Position numbers and translations under genes: made by a program. From an uncultured Ruminococcus sp. (GTDB taxonomy: Bacteria; Bacillota; Clostridia; Oscillospirales; Ruminococcaceae), in assembly GCA_937902395.1 (NCBI GenBank), contig CALGTV010000025.1, positions 1-37,198 on the forward strand: a stretch of 37,198 nt of DNA, written 5' to 3'. Of this stretch, positions 1 through 7,440 are shown one piece after another. The notes under the pieces were generated by a model. It had not been told where the DNA came from and searched no databases. It was given only the letters and a program-made list of their open reading frames with translations. Position 1 is the first letter of the stretch. The number at the start of each line of letters is the position of its first letter.

Positions 1-50
1 GCTGATTTGTAATCAGCAGGTCGGGGGTTCGAGTCCGTCCACCAGCTCCA
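1..50 (+). tRNA. tRNA-Thr (TGT), 3' part only
   Basis: The window opens inside a tRNA. The anticodon stem GCTGA/TCAGC closes the 7-nt loop TTTGTAA, which places TGT at the anticodon. It is followed by a short variable loop, a TTCGAGT T-loop and an encoded CCA end at 48-50. The 5' half (acceptor 5' strand and D-arm) lies outside the window. The T-stem pairing looks imperfect by eye. Confidence 0.9.
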
Positions 51-90
51 TTTTTATCGGTTTTGCCGGTAAAATATCTGAATATGTTAA

Positions 91-176
91 GGGAGAGTTC
101 CCGAGTGGCCAAAGGGGGCAGACTGTAAATCTGTTGCTTTTCAGCTTCGGTGGTCCGAATCCACCCTCTCCCACCA
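91..176 (+). tRNA. tRNA-Tyr (GTA)
   Basis: This is a complete class II tRNA. The acceptor strand GGGAGAG (91-97) pairs with CTCTCCC (166-172), followed by discriminator A and an encoded CCA (174-176). The anticodon loop CTGTAAA gives GTA, read as tyrosine. A long variable arm (GCTTTTCAGC region) fits bacterial tRNA-Tyr. It follows the tRNA-Thr by 40 nt and is probably cotranscribed with it. Confidence 0.95.
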
Positions 177-201
177 ATTTCATTTTAATATCCTCAGTAA
201 C

Positions 202-228
202 TCCGCTACAATGAAAGCGGATTTTTTT
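202..228 (+). terminator. Rho-independent terminator of the tRNA operon
   Basis: TCCGCT pairs with AGCGGA across an 8-nt loop and is followed at once by a run of seven T. It lies 26 nt after the tRNA-Tyr CCA end. Confidence 0.8.
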
Positions 229-308
229 ATGCCCTGAAAAAAAGCGGATTTGTACGGAAATGCTTATTCATTGTGCAGAAATATATTTATTCTGCAATAG
301 GAGAAATT

Positions 309-842
309 ATGATAAAAGCTGAAGTAAGGTATACCCTTCAACACTTTGAAGAATTTTCAAAAACCTTTCAAATGGTGAACTTTACGAAAAATCAAAAAAT
401 ATACTGGATATTGTTTACAATTATTTGCCATATTCTTGCATTTATTATTGCAATAGAAAGTCACGCTTATTTTAATCTTTTTACCCTATTTTCTATTTTT
501 ATATGGATTTGCATTATAGCAAATATTCTTTTTAAAAAAGTTATGTTTAATCCGGCAAGAAATTTTCGTAAATTCAACGAAGCCAATCCGGATAATGTAA
601 TGTGGTTTGAGTTTAACGAAAAATCTTTAATTTTAATATCTAAAACAACAATTTCTAATACTACAAATGAATATGATTATGTTTTAATTCAAGAAATAAT
701 CGAAACAGAGACTTTTTTTATACTTAACTTAAAAAATATCGGTAGTTTTGCAATAGGAAAAAATGAAATAACTCAGGGTTCATCCCAAAAATTAGCGGAA
801 TTACTTAAATTGAGTTGTAATGCAAATTATGTAATCAAATAA
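309..842 (+). CDS. YcxB-like small membrane protein
   Basis: A protein of about 177 aa. The reading frame is open from an earlier ATG at 273, but the ATG at 309 has AGGAG (299-303) at good distance, so I start there. An N-terminal soluble stretch of about 45 residues is followed by two hydrophobic helices (WILFTIICHILAFIIAI and a second Phe/Ile-rich one) and then a C-terminal soluble part. In that part the pattern 'YDYVLIQEIIETETFFILNL' resembles the YcxB-like family (PF14317), whose function is unknown. It is very A+T rich and Asn/Phe/Ile rich compared with typA, which may mean recent acquisition or low expression. It ends 35 nt before typA and may be read together with it. The family call is moderate; the two membrane segments are clear. 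Confidence 0.7.
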   Translation: MIKAEVRYTLQHFEEFSKTFQMVNFTKNQKIYWILFTIICHILAFIIAIESHAYFNLFTLFSIFIWICIIANILFKKVMFNPARNFRKFNEANPDNVMWFEFNEKSLILISKTTISNTTNEYDYVLIQEIIETETFFILNLKNIGSFAIGKNEITQGSSQKLAELLKLSCNANYVIK

Positions 843-877
843 AAGCTTAATAGCTATAAATATAAGGAGAGAAAAAT

Positions 878-2698
878 ATGATTAGAGAAGATTTGAGAAA
901 CATTGCCATTATCGCCCACGTTGACCACGGTAAAACTACCCTTGTTGACGAAATGCTCAAGCAGGGCGGCGTTTTCCGCGAAAATCAGGCTGTTGCTGAG
1001 AGAGTTATGGACTCCAACGACATTGAGCGTGAGCGCGGTATCACTATCCTTGCAAAAAATACTTCCGTTATGTACAACGGCACAAAAATAAATATCATTG
1101 ACACTCCCGGACACGCTGACTTCGGCGGCGAGGTTGAGCGAGTTCTCGAAATGGTTGACGGCGTTCTTCTTCTCGTTGATGCCGCTGAGGGACCAATGCC
1201 CCAGACTCGTTTCGTGCTTTCAAAGGCACTTGAAATGGGACACAAAATCATTGTTGTTGTAAATAAAATTGACCGTCCCGACGCTCGTCTTGACGAAATC
1301 GGCGATGAAGTTCTTGAACTTCTCCTTGACCTCGACGCTAACGACGAACAGCTTGAATCTCCCCTGCTCTTCTGCTCAGGCAGAAGCGGTACAGCTTCAA
1401 TCAGCCAGTACGAAGCAGGTACAGACTTAAAGCCTCTTTTCGATACTATCATTAACTATATTGAGCCTCCAAAGGGTGAGGAAGAAGAACCTTTACAGAT
1501 GCTTATTTCCTCTATTGACTACAACGAATATGTTGGAAGAATCGGTATCGGACGTATTGTCCGCGGAAATATCAAGGTGAATCAGCAGGTAACTGTCTGC
1601 GATTACACAGGCTCCAAGAAGAACTACAACTCCAAAATCGTTTCACTTTTACAGATTCAGGGCTTGCAGAGAGTTCCTGTAGAATCCGCTATGGCCGGCG
1701 ATATTGTGTGGATTTCAGGTATTGAGGGTATAACAATCGGTGATACTATCTGCGCTGTTGATACTCCTGAGCCACTCCCATTTGTTAAGATTTCCGAACC
1801 TACTGTTGAAATGACATTTGCTGTAAACGACAGCCCATTTGCAGGAAAAGAAGGTAAATTCGTAACTTCCCGTCAGCTCCGTGAGCGACTTTTCAAGGAG
1901 CTTCTGAAAGACGTTTCTCTCAGAGTTGAAGAAACAGAGAATACAGATGCATTCAGAGTTGCAGGACGCGGAGAAATGCACCTTTCAATCCTCATTGAGA
2001 ATATGCGTCGTGAGGGCTATGAGCTTTCAGTTTCAACTCCCCGTGTACTTCTCAAAGAGGGTGAGGACGGCAGAAAGCTTGAACCTATCGAGCGACTTGT
2101 AGTCGATGTTCCTGAGGATAGCGTTGGTTCTGTTATGGAGAAAATGGGCAGCCGTAAGGGTGAACTCGTTTCAATGCACCCACAGGGCAGCCGTATGAGA
2201 ATTGAATTCCTTGTTCCTGCACGTGGACTTTTCGGCTATAAGAGCGAATTCCTTACCGATACAAAGGGCGAGGGAATTATGAGCCACGTATTCGAGGAAT
2301 ATCAGCCATACAAGGGCGATATCGACCGCAGAAGCATGGGCTCACTTGTATCCTTTGAATCCGGCGAAGCTGTAACATACGGTCTTTTCAACGCCCAGGA
2401 AAGAGGTCAGCTGTTTATCCCGGCAGGTACTCCTGTATACGAGGGTATGGTTGTTGGTATGTCTCCTAAGAGCGATGATCTTGTTGTAAATGTGTGCAAG
2501 AGAAAGCACCTTACAAATACTCGTGCAAGCGGAAGCGATGACGCTCTCCGTCTTGTTCCTCATCGTATTCTCAGCCTTGAAGATTGCCTCGAATTCCTTG
2601 CTGATGACGAGCTTCTTGAAGTAACTCCCGAAAGCCTGAGAATCCGTAAGAGAATCCTCAGCAACAGCCAGCGTGCTAAGGTAAGAGCGAAGCAGTAA
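878..2698 (+). CDS. typA: Translational GTPase TypA/BipA
   Basis: A 606-aa ribosome-associated GTPase of the EF-G-like family that aids ribosome assembly and stress or cold adaptation. The G domain starts at the N-terminus with 'NIAIIAHVDHGKTTLVDEML' (P-loop), then 'RGITILAKNT' (switch I), 'DTPGHADFGGEVER' (G3) and 'NKIDRPDAR' (G4). Domain II, the EF-G domain III/V equivalents and the TypA-specific C-terminus follow, including 'GSRMRIEFLVPARGLFGYKSEF' and 'KRKHLTNTRASGSDDALRL'. The length is normal for the family. An AAGGAG sequence lies upstream of the ATG. Codon use is biased and G+C higher than in its small upstream neighbour, as expected of a well-expressed housekeeping gene. Confidence 0.98.
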   Translation: MIREDLRNIAIIAHVDHGKTTLVDEMLKQGGVFRENQAVAERVMDSNDIERERGITILAKNTSVMYNGTKINIIDTPGHADFGGEVERVLEMVDGVLLLVDAAEGPMPQTRFVLSKALEMGHKIIVVVNKIDRPDARLDEIGDEVLELLLDLDANDEQLESPLLFCSGRSGTASISQYEAGTDLKPLFDTIINYIEPPKGEEEEPLQMLISSIDYNEYVGRIGIGRIVRGNIKVNQQVTVCDYTGSKKNYNSKIVSLLQIQGLQRVPVESAMAGDIVWISGIEGITIGDTICAVDTPEPLPFVKISEPTVEMTFAVNDSPFAGKEGKFVTSRQLRERLFKELLKDVSLRVEETENTDAFRVAGRGEMHLSILIENMRREGYELSVSTPRVLLKEGEDGRKLEPIERLVVDVPEDSVGSVMEKMGSRKGELVSMHPQGSRMRIEFLVPARGLFGYKSEFLTDTKGEGIMSHVFEEYQPYKGDIDRRSMGSLVSFESGEAVTYGLFNAQERGQLFIPAGTPVYEGMVVGMSPKSDDLVVNVCKRKHLTNTRASGSDDALRLVPHRILSLEDCLEFLADDELLEVTPESLRIRKRILSNSQRAKVRAKQ

Positions 2699-2755
2699 GC
2701 GAGACATCCCCAACGGGCATATAATTATTGCTCCCTGTAAAAATTCTTTATAAGC

Positions 2756-2800
2756 AAAACCGCACAAAACCGTATTATCGGTCTTGTGCGGTTTTATTTT
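2756..2800. terminator. Terminator between convergent typA and a membrane-protein gene
   Basis: AAAACCGCACAAAACCG (2757-2773) pairs with CGGTCTTGTGCGGTTTT (2779-2795) around a short ATTAT loop, followed by a T-rich tract. It fits the end of typA best. The leftward gene's stop codon begins at its right edge, so it probably serves both. Confidence 0.85.
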
Positions 2801-3519
2801 TATTCAATTACTTTAACTTTCTTTGCCATACGGTAAAGTAAAAAAGTCTGGAATGCATATTCTGCCAGAATTACAGCCTCTGCCAGTCCGTTTACAGCTT
2901 TATAAAGAAACATTGAAAAATCCGTATGATAGGACGGGAAATATAATTTATATACTAAATAAATCTCCGATATAAGAAATATAGCAATATACGCTATTAA
3001 GGCAATTTTCCAACCCTTGCTGATTTTTTCATCCATAGGCTTTGAAAATTTCATATGGGCGATACCCACAAGCACAGAGGCAATTATAGGCAGCCATGTA
3101 CTTATTTGGCTGAGCAATTTATATATCGGACCTGCTTGTGTCAAACCATTTAACATCTCTAAAAAGTTATCTGCATCAGCATTAGGAATGGAATTTGAAA
3201 ACAAACCCCGTGTAAAAGGCAATATCAGCTTTATTACGAAGCGTGCCGCCGCAAGTATACCGCAGATTTTATATAATTTACCGTATTTGCCAAGGGAAAT
3301 AAGAACAAATGTCGCAACAACAGAGAAAAGCAGATATACAGCTTGATTTCCCATATTCGGCACAGGCACATAACCGCCTGTTAATTCGTATATATGGAAT
3401 ACTAATCTTGCCGCTGTAAGACCTATAAGCCACCATAAAAGCTTGCTAATTATCTCCCCTTTTGTTTCCTGATAATCAGTTTCATTTGCGCTGATTGTTT
3501 TTGAATTGTTTTCATTCAT
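2800..3519 (-). CDS. Hypothetical polytopic membrane protein
   Basis: About 239 aa from the ATG at 3519, which has AAAGGGG upstream; an in-frame ATG at 3549 has no ribosome binding site. A soluble Asn/Thr/Glu-rich N-terminus (about 20 residues) precedes several hydrophobic helices: 'LLWWLIGLTAARLVFHIY', 'AVYLLFSVVATFVLISLG', 'IYKLLSQISTWLPIIASVLVG', 'IALIAYIAIFLISEIYLVY' and a last one near the C-terminus. I do not recognise a named family; it resembles generic DUF membrane proteins of Clostridia. It stands alone with its own strong promoter (3559-3587) and runs convergently to typA. No catalytic motif is visible. Confidence 0.75.
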   Translation of the reverse strand: MNENNSKTISANETDYQETKGEIISKLLWWLIGLTAARLVFHIYELTGGYVPVPNMGNQAVYLLFSVVATFVLISLGKYGKLYKICGILAAARFVIKLILPFTRGLFSNSIPNADADNFLEMLNGLTQAGPIYKLLSQISTWLPIIASVLVGIAHMKFSKPMDEKISKGWKIALIAYIAIFLISEIYLVYKLYFPSYHTDFSMFLYKAVNGLAEAVILAEYAFQTFLLYRMAKKVKVIE

Positions 3520-3558
3520 GATAAATACCCCTTTTTCTTGCATTTTCAATGCATTTAT

Positions 3559-3587
3559 ATTATACTATAAATATACCAATATGTCAA
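3559..3587 (-). promoter_or_regulatory. Sigma-A promoter of the membrane-protein gene
   Basis: On the minus strand a perfect -35 TTGACA (3582-3587) is separated by 17 nt from a perfect -10 TATAAT (3559-3564), 40 nt before the start codon. Confidence 0.85.
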
Positions 3588-3683
3588 ATTATATGGAATT
3601 TATAGGCTTCTATAAATAACACACCTGAGAAATAAAAAAAGTTGCATTTATTTTAAAATTTCTGAAAATTTTTTTGTTTTAGC

Positions 3684-3728
3684 TGTCCACTTTTTATCTT
3701 TTGAAACGATTGTTATAATAGGAGGTGA
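3684..3728 (+). promoter_or_regulatory. Putative promoter and ribosome binding site of the first ECF sigma operon
   Basis: TGTCCAC (3684-3690), CGATTGT (3707-3713) and TATAAT (3714-3719) lie directly before GGAGGTGA (3721-3728). CGATTGT recurs in the promoter region of the second ECF sigma gene (6875-6881). The spacing between TGT and CGATTGT differs between the two (20 versus 16 nt), so this being an ECF-type autoregulated promoter is only an inference. The TATAAT abuts the ribosome binding site, which would leave an unusually short leader. Confidence 0.35.
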
Positions 3729-3732
3729 TAAT

Positions 3733-4257
3733 ATGGCGGACAAACTTGAAATGCTTGTTGAAAAATTCGGAGGATATGTTAAAGCTATAATTGTAAATAA
3801 AATCGGCATTGTTGCCTCTTATGAGGATATCGAAGATTGTATCAGCGATGTCTTTCTGGAGGTCTGCAAAAATCCCGATAATCTTCCTGCTTTTGATAAT
3901 GGAATGAAGTATTTTATAGGCACTATCGCAAAACGTCGTGCTGTCGACTATTTCCGCCGTATTTCCAGTAAAAATAATAACTGCGGCGGTACTGATGAGG
4001 ATATAATCCTTACCCCAGATAAAACAAATATTGAAGAAGAATCAGACAAAAAGGCTCTTAATACTGCCCTTTGGAATGCAGTGCAATCCTTAGGTGAACC
4101 TGATTCAGCTATTATTATATACCGCTATTTCTACCGCAGAAAAGCCCATGAAATCGGGGAACTCCTTAATTTATCCACTGGCGCAGTACATAAGAGAGCT
4201 CAGCGTGCAGAGAAAAAAATCAAGGAAATTCTTGTAAATCAGGGCTTTTATGAATAA
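3733..4257 (+). CDS. ECF-type RNA polymerase sigma factor
   Basis: A 174-aa sigma-70 family factor with only regions 2 and 4. Region 2 covers about residues 5-75 ('YEDIEDCISDVFLEVCKN', then 'YFIGTIAKRRAVDYFRR', the -10-recognition helix). A variable acidic linker of about 30 residues follows, then region 4 at about 110-172 ('LGEPDSAIIIYRYFYRRKAHEIGELLNLSTGAVHKRAQRAEKKI'), whose last part is the helix-turn-helix that reads the -35 element. A strong GGAGGTGA precedes the ATG. The gene is followed after 19 nt by a single-pass membrane protein that is very likely its anti-sigma factor and sensor. Confidence 0.93.
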   Translation: MADKLEMLVEKFGGYVKAIIVNKIGIVASYEDIEDCISDVFLEVCKNPDNLPAFDNGMKYFIGTIAKRRAVDYFRRISSKNNNCGGTDEDIILTPDKTNIEEESDKKALNTALWNAVQSLGEPDSAIIIYRYFYRRKAHEIGELLNLSTGAVHKRAQRAEKKIKEILVNQGFYE

Positions 4258-4276
4258 AACACAGGAGGTATGACAA

Positions 4277-5950
4277 ATGAAAAAAAATATATTTGATTTT
4301 TCAGATTTTGATGACAATATTGTTGAGAATATCTCCGAAAAATATCCCGATATGGATAAGTCGGAGCAGAAATCAATCTGCAAAAAAGTCCGTCAAAGAC
4401 TGAATACAGCGGAGGATTTCGCTCCTGCCGATGTTGTAAGCGGTGTTGAAACTGCTAAAAAGCCTGTTTTCCGCTATATATTCGGAACTGCTGCGGCTGC
4501 TGTTTTTGCCCTTGCCGTTATTCCAGTTGCATTCAAGGCGTTGAAAAACGCTCCCGATGCTCCCGAAAATATACAGGAATCCCAGATTGTTGCGGATTAT
4601 AACGCTTCTCCCACGGAAAATGAGGACAACTCAGCTGAGGCGGTTACTACAAAAATCGGGAAATCCGATATAACCGCAAGGGTTACAACACCCGAATCAC
4701 CAACAGATGAGCTTGTACCGCCTCCTACAACTCCCGAAAAATCAAAAGATGCAGAGGATAAGGAAAAAGCAGAGAGAACAGAAGCACTACCTACACCGCC
4801 TGTTACTGAGGTGAAGAAAACAACTGAAAAGCTTCATGCAACTGTTCCGCAGACTCCCCCAGTTCCTACTGCACCGCCGAAAACTACAAAGCCTGTGAAT
4901 ACTACCACAAAGCCTGTAACAGCACCTCCTGCGCCTCCTACACCGCCTGCTATATCAGAGGACGGTATCTTCAATACACTTGCAAATCTCAGCTACAGCC
5001 CCTACATCTGCGACGGTATAGCTGATTATATCCTTACAGCAGAGGACGGCACAATATATCAGATTCTTGTGGGCTGTAAGCACGTATGGCGAAATGGCAG
5101 CGAGGAAGCCGATATAACTCCCGAAATCCTCGAATGGGTTAAGAAATACGGTGAGCCTTATAAAGTCAAGGATCATAATGCAAAGGCTGAGATTGACTGG
5201 TCCTGGGGCGATTTCACGGATAATGCATGGAGTATTACTTATTCGGATTATTCTAAGGTAATTACAAATACCGGCGAGCTTCGTGAGTATCTTGAAAAAA
5301 TTTACCGTGATGACAAGGTTGAGCAATATCTCAATCAGTACAACGACAGCTATTTCCGCAGCAACGTGCTTGCACTCAATGCAGTTCAGCAGAGTGCAGG
5401 AGCAAGAAGTATGCTGGAAATCGAGGATTTTGCCGTAAATAACAGCGAAATCAAGCTTACAGCCAAGTGGAAAAATTTTGAGGTTGCGGAATGTGTCATG
5501 TCAATCAACCTTGTAAAGCTTGAGATTCCAAAGCATATGTATGTTGAACAGCCGATTAACTGGAATATCGCCGATGAAAATGAGGAATATTATAATATCC
5601 GCATGAAAGAAATAGAGGAGTATGAGCGTCAGAACATCTGCACAATGGTACGTGAAAGAGCAATTCTCAACGGCGAAATGGCAGATGTAAACCGCCTTAC
5701 ATTTAAACAGGCAGAGAAAATAATCAAAGAAAACGGCACACCAAATGATATATATGATTCGGCATATGCAGACAGACTTATTGAAGCATTCAACGAAATC
5801 TGCGATTGTCCCGATATTATCGGCGGAAGCGGAATTACACGCTATGAATATTGGTTAGGCGATAATTCGGGCAATGAAAAAATAATTATATTTTTAGAAC
5901 AGCCTGCGGTATGGTATGAATCAAAATACGGCAGAGAACAGTTACGATAA
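4277..5950 (+). CDS. Membrane-anchored anti-sigma/sensor protein with Pro/Thr linker
   Basis: A 557-aa protein paired with the upstream ECF sigma factor (19-nt gap, GGAGG in between). Residues 1-65 are charged and cytosolic ('DMDKSEQKSICKKVRQRLN') with no zinc-finger motif. One membrane helix lies at about 66-87. A Pro/Thr/Ala-rich linker runs from about 95 to 232, with repeats such as PPTTPEK, TPPVTEV and TTKPV, as in wall-spanning proteins. An extracytoplasmic domain of about 320 residues follows ('CDGIADYILTAEDGTIYQI', 'WSWGDFTDNAWSITYSDYSK'), which I cannot assign. By layout it resembles RsgI-type anti-sigma factors that sense polysaccharide outside the wall, but no carbohydrate-binding fold is recognised. 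The anti-sigma role is inferred from gene order and topology. Confidence 0.75.
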   Translation: MKKNIFDFSDFDDNIVENISEKYPDMDKSEQKSICKKVRQRLNTAEDFAPADVVSGVETAKKPVFRYIFGTAAAAVFALAVIPVAFKALKNAPDAPENIQESQIVADYNASPTENEDNSAEAVTTKIGKSDITARVTTPESPTDELVPPPTTPEKSKDAEDKEKAERTEALPTPPVTEVKKTTEKLHATVPQTPPVPTAPPKTTKPVNTTTKPVTAPPAPPTPPAISEDGIFNTLANLSYSPYICDGIADYILTAEDGTIYQILVGCKHVWRNGSEEADITPEILEWVKKYGEPYKVKDHNAKAEIDWSWGDFTDNAWSITYSDYSKVITNTGELREYLEKIYRDDKVEQYLNQYNDSYFRSNVLALNAVQQSAGARSMLEIEDFAVNNSEIKLTAKWKNFEVAECVMSINLVKLEIPKHMYVEQPINWNIADENEEYYNIRMKEIEEYERQNICTMVRERAILNGEMADVNRLTFKQAEKIIKENGTPNDIYDSAYADRLIEAFNEICDCPDIIGGSGITRYEYWLGDNSGNEKIIIFLEQPAVWYESKYGREQLR

Positions 5951-5954
5951 CAAT

Positions 5955-5986
5955 TATGGGCGGTCATTGACCGCCCATATTTTTTT
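5955..5986 (+). terminator. Terminator of the first sigma/anti-sigma operon
   Basis: TATGGGCGGT pairs with ACCGCCCATA around a 5-nt loop, followed by a run of seven T, starting 5 nt after the stop codon. Confidence 0.92.
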
Positions 5987-6032
5987 CTGTTTTTCACAAA
6001 ATGAAAGCTATATGAAAATGCCGCGATTTTCC

Positions 6033-6060
6033 TTGACTTTTCCCTTGAAACTGGTATAAT
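6033..6060 (+). promoter_or_regulatory. Promoter of the alarmone synthetase gene
   Basis: TTGACT (6033-6038), 16-nt spacer, TATAAT (6055-6060), 32 nt before the chosen start codon. Confidence 0.75.
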
Positions 6061-6092
6061 TATAGTATAAACTATTTATGGGGGATTTCATT

Positions 6093-6806
6093 ATGCCATT
6101 AGAATTACATTCACAATTATCACCTGTACAGCATGAGAAAATCAAGCGTGAACTGCTGTCGGACGAATTTCTTGACCTTGCAAAAGAAAAAACTCTGCCA
6201 ATCGAAACACTTATGGCTTATTACCGCTGTGTGATTATGGAAATTGAAACTAAATTTTTCGTTTTGAATGAGGAACTCTCCCTTGAATATGACAGAAATC
6301 CCATTGAGACTATTAAAACCCGTCTTAAATCATGGGACAGCCTTATCAAGAAAATGCGGAATAAAAATCTGCCGATGAATCTGAAATCCCTTGAAGAAAA
6401 TATTTACGATGTGGCCGGAATCCGCGTTATTTGTTCGTTTCAGGAGGATATTTACCGCCTTGCAGACAGTTTTCTCCGTCAGGACGATGTGAAGCTTATC
6501 GAGAAAAAGGACTACATAAAAAATCCCAAGCCCAACGGCTACAGAAGTTTGCATCTTATCGTTGAAGTGCCGATTTTTCTACAGAAAGAAACACGCCATA
6601 TGAAAGCTGAGGTGCAGTTCCGCACTATTGCTATGGATTTCTGGGCAAGCCTTGAACATAAACTCCGCTATAAAAAGAATATTTCCGACGCAGACGCTGA
6701 ACTTCTCGGAAATGAACTGCTTATATGCTCACAGATGAGCGCGGAGCTTGACGAGCGTATGCAGACGGTGAAAAATAAGATTTCTGTTGCGGAGAAAACG
6801 AAATAA
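6093..6806 (+). CDS. Small alarmone synthetase, (p)ppGpp synthetase (RelQ/YjbM type)
   Basis: About 237 aa, a single RelA/SpoT synthetase domain without the HD hydrolase, TGS or ACT domains of long Rel enzymes. It transfers pyrophosphate from ATP to GDP/GTP. Motifs seen: 'IETIKTRLKSWDSLIKKM' (substrate-binding basic segment), 'YDVAGIRVICSFQEDIY', 'KDYIKNPKPNGYRSLHLIVE' (the conserved NGYRSLH) and 'AEVQFRTIAMDFWASLEHKL' (the QxRT...W..xEH signature). I start at the ATG at 6093 because GGGGGA (6080-6085) is correctly placed for it; the ATG at 6078 overlaps that site and has none of its own. It is monocistronic, with its own promoter and terminator, between two ECF sigma operons. RelQ versus RelP type is not decided here. 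Confidence 0.93.
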   Translation: MPLELHSQLSPVQHEKIKRELLSDEFLDLAKEKTLPIETLMAYYRCVIMEIETKFFVLNEELSLEYDRNPIETIKTRLKSWDSLIKKMRNKNLPMNLKSLEENIYDVAGIRVICSFQEDIYRLADSFLRQDDVKLIEKKDYIKNPKPNGYRSLHLIVEVPIFLQKETRHMKAEVQFRTIAMDFWASLEHKLRYKKNISDADAELLGNELLICSQMSAELDERMQTVKNKISVAEKTK

Positions 6807-6812
6807 TCGCAG

Positions 6813-6846
6813 TTTGAGGGCAAAAATTTGCCCTCAAAAATTTTTT
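6813..6846 (+). terminator. Terminator of the alarmone synthetase gene
   Basis: TTTGAGGGCAAA pairs with TTTGCCCTCAAA around AA, followed by AATTTTTT. Confidence 0.92.
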
Positions 6847-6855
6847 CTAAATTTT

Positions 6856-6885
6856 TGTAACGTTTTATACTTCCCGATTGTCTAA
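6856..6885 (+). promoter_or_regulatory. Candidate ECF-type promoter of the second sigma operon
   Basis: TGTAAC-GTTTT (6856 on) and GTCTAA (6880-6885), 18 nt apart, resemble the '-AAC-' -35 and 'GTC' -10 elements of ECF sigma promoters. This suggests that the sigma factor autoregulates its operon. No good sigma-A promoter is visible here. Confidence 0.5.
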
Positions 6886-6889
6886 TTAT

Positions 6890-6918
6890 CAGAGAACACA
6901 ATAACGCGTTATTCTCTG
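6890..6918 (+). other. Hairpin in the leader of the second sigma operon
   Basis: CAGAG...CTCTG enclose the perfect 14-nt palindrome AATAACGCGTTATT, with a small left bulge. It is followed closely by AAACTTTTTT, so it could act as a weak terminator/attenuator or as a protein-binding palindrome ahead of the sigma gene. Confidence 0.5.
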
Positions 6919-6946
6919 AAACTTTTTTACGAACCGAGGTGAATGA

Positions 6947-7438
6947 ATGGAGAACTTTGATAAAATATACGAACTTTATGCCGCTGATGTCTATCACTAT
7001 GCCCTCAGCTTGTGTATGAATGAATCTACTGCTAAGGATATACTGCAAAATACCATGCTGAAAGCCTTTACCCATTACGATAAATTCCGTGGGGATTGCT
7101 CTGTAAAAACGTGGCTTTTCGGCATAGCAAAAAATGAATTTCTCAATAATGCCAAGCGGGCGGATAATAATAATCTGTCCCTTGACTATGCCGCCAATGC
7201 CATTGATGAAAATATTGAGCATAGCTTCGGCGATCGCTTTCAAGCTCTGGAAATACATAAGCTTCTCCATAACCTTGACGAGCCTTACAAGGAAATATTC
7301 ACCCTGCGTGTTTTTGCTGAACTGAAATTTGCCGATATAGGAGATATTTTCGGCAAAAGCGAAAACTGGGCGAGAGTGACTTTCTACAGGGCAAAGGAAA
7401 AAATTATACAACTTCTGAAAAATGAAACGGAGGAATGA
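6947..7438 (+). CDS. ECF RNA polymerase sigma factor (RsiW-type partner)
   Basis: A 163-aa ECF sigma factor. Region 2 is at about 5-70 ('YELYAADVYHYALSLCMNESTAKDILQNTMLKAF', 'VKTWLFGIAKNEFLNNAKR'). Region 4 is at about 105-160 ('LLHNLDEPYKEIFTLRVFAELKFADIGDIFGKSENWARVTFYRAKEKI'). GAGGTGA precedes the ATG. It overlaps the anti-sigma frame region: the stop TGA at 7436-7438 lies inside the ribosome binding region of the next gene, so translation is coupled. The zinc-finger partner and candidate ECF promoter suggest a cell-envelope stress regulon, but the inducer is not visible from the sequence. Confidence 0.95.
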   Translation: MENFDKIYELYAADVYHYALSLCMNESTAKDILQNTMLKAFTHYDKFRGDCSVKTWLFGIAKNEFLNNAKRADNNNLSLDYAANAIDENIEHSFGDRFQALEIHKLLHNLDEPYKEIFTLRVFAELKFADIGDIFGKSENWARVTFYRAKEKIIQLLKNETEE

Positions 7439-7440
7439 AA

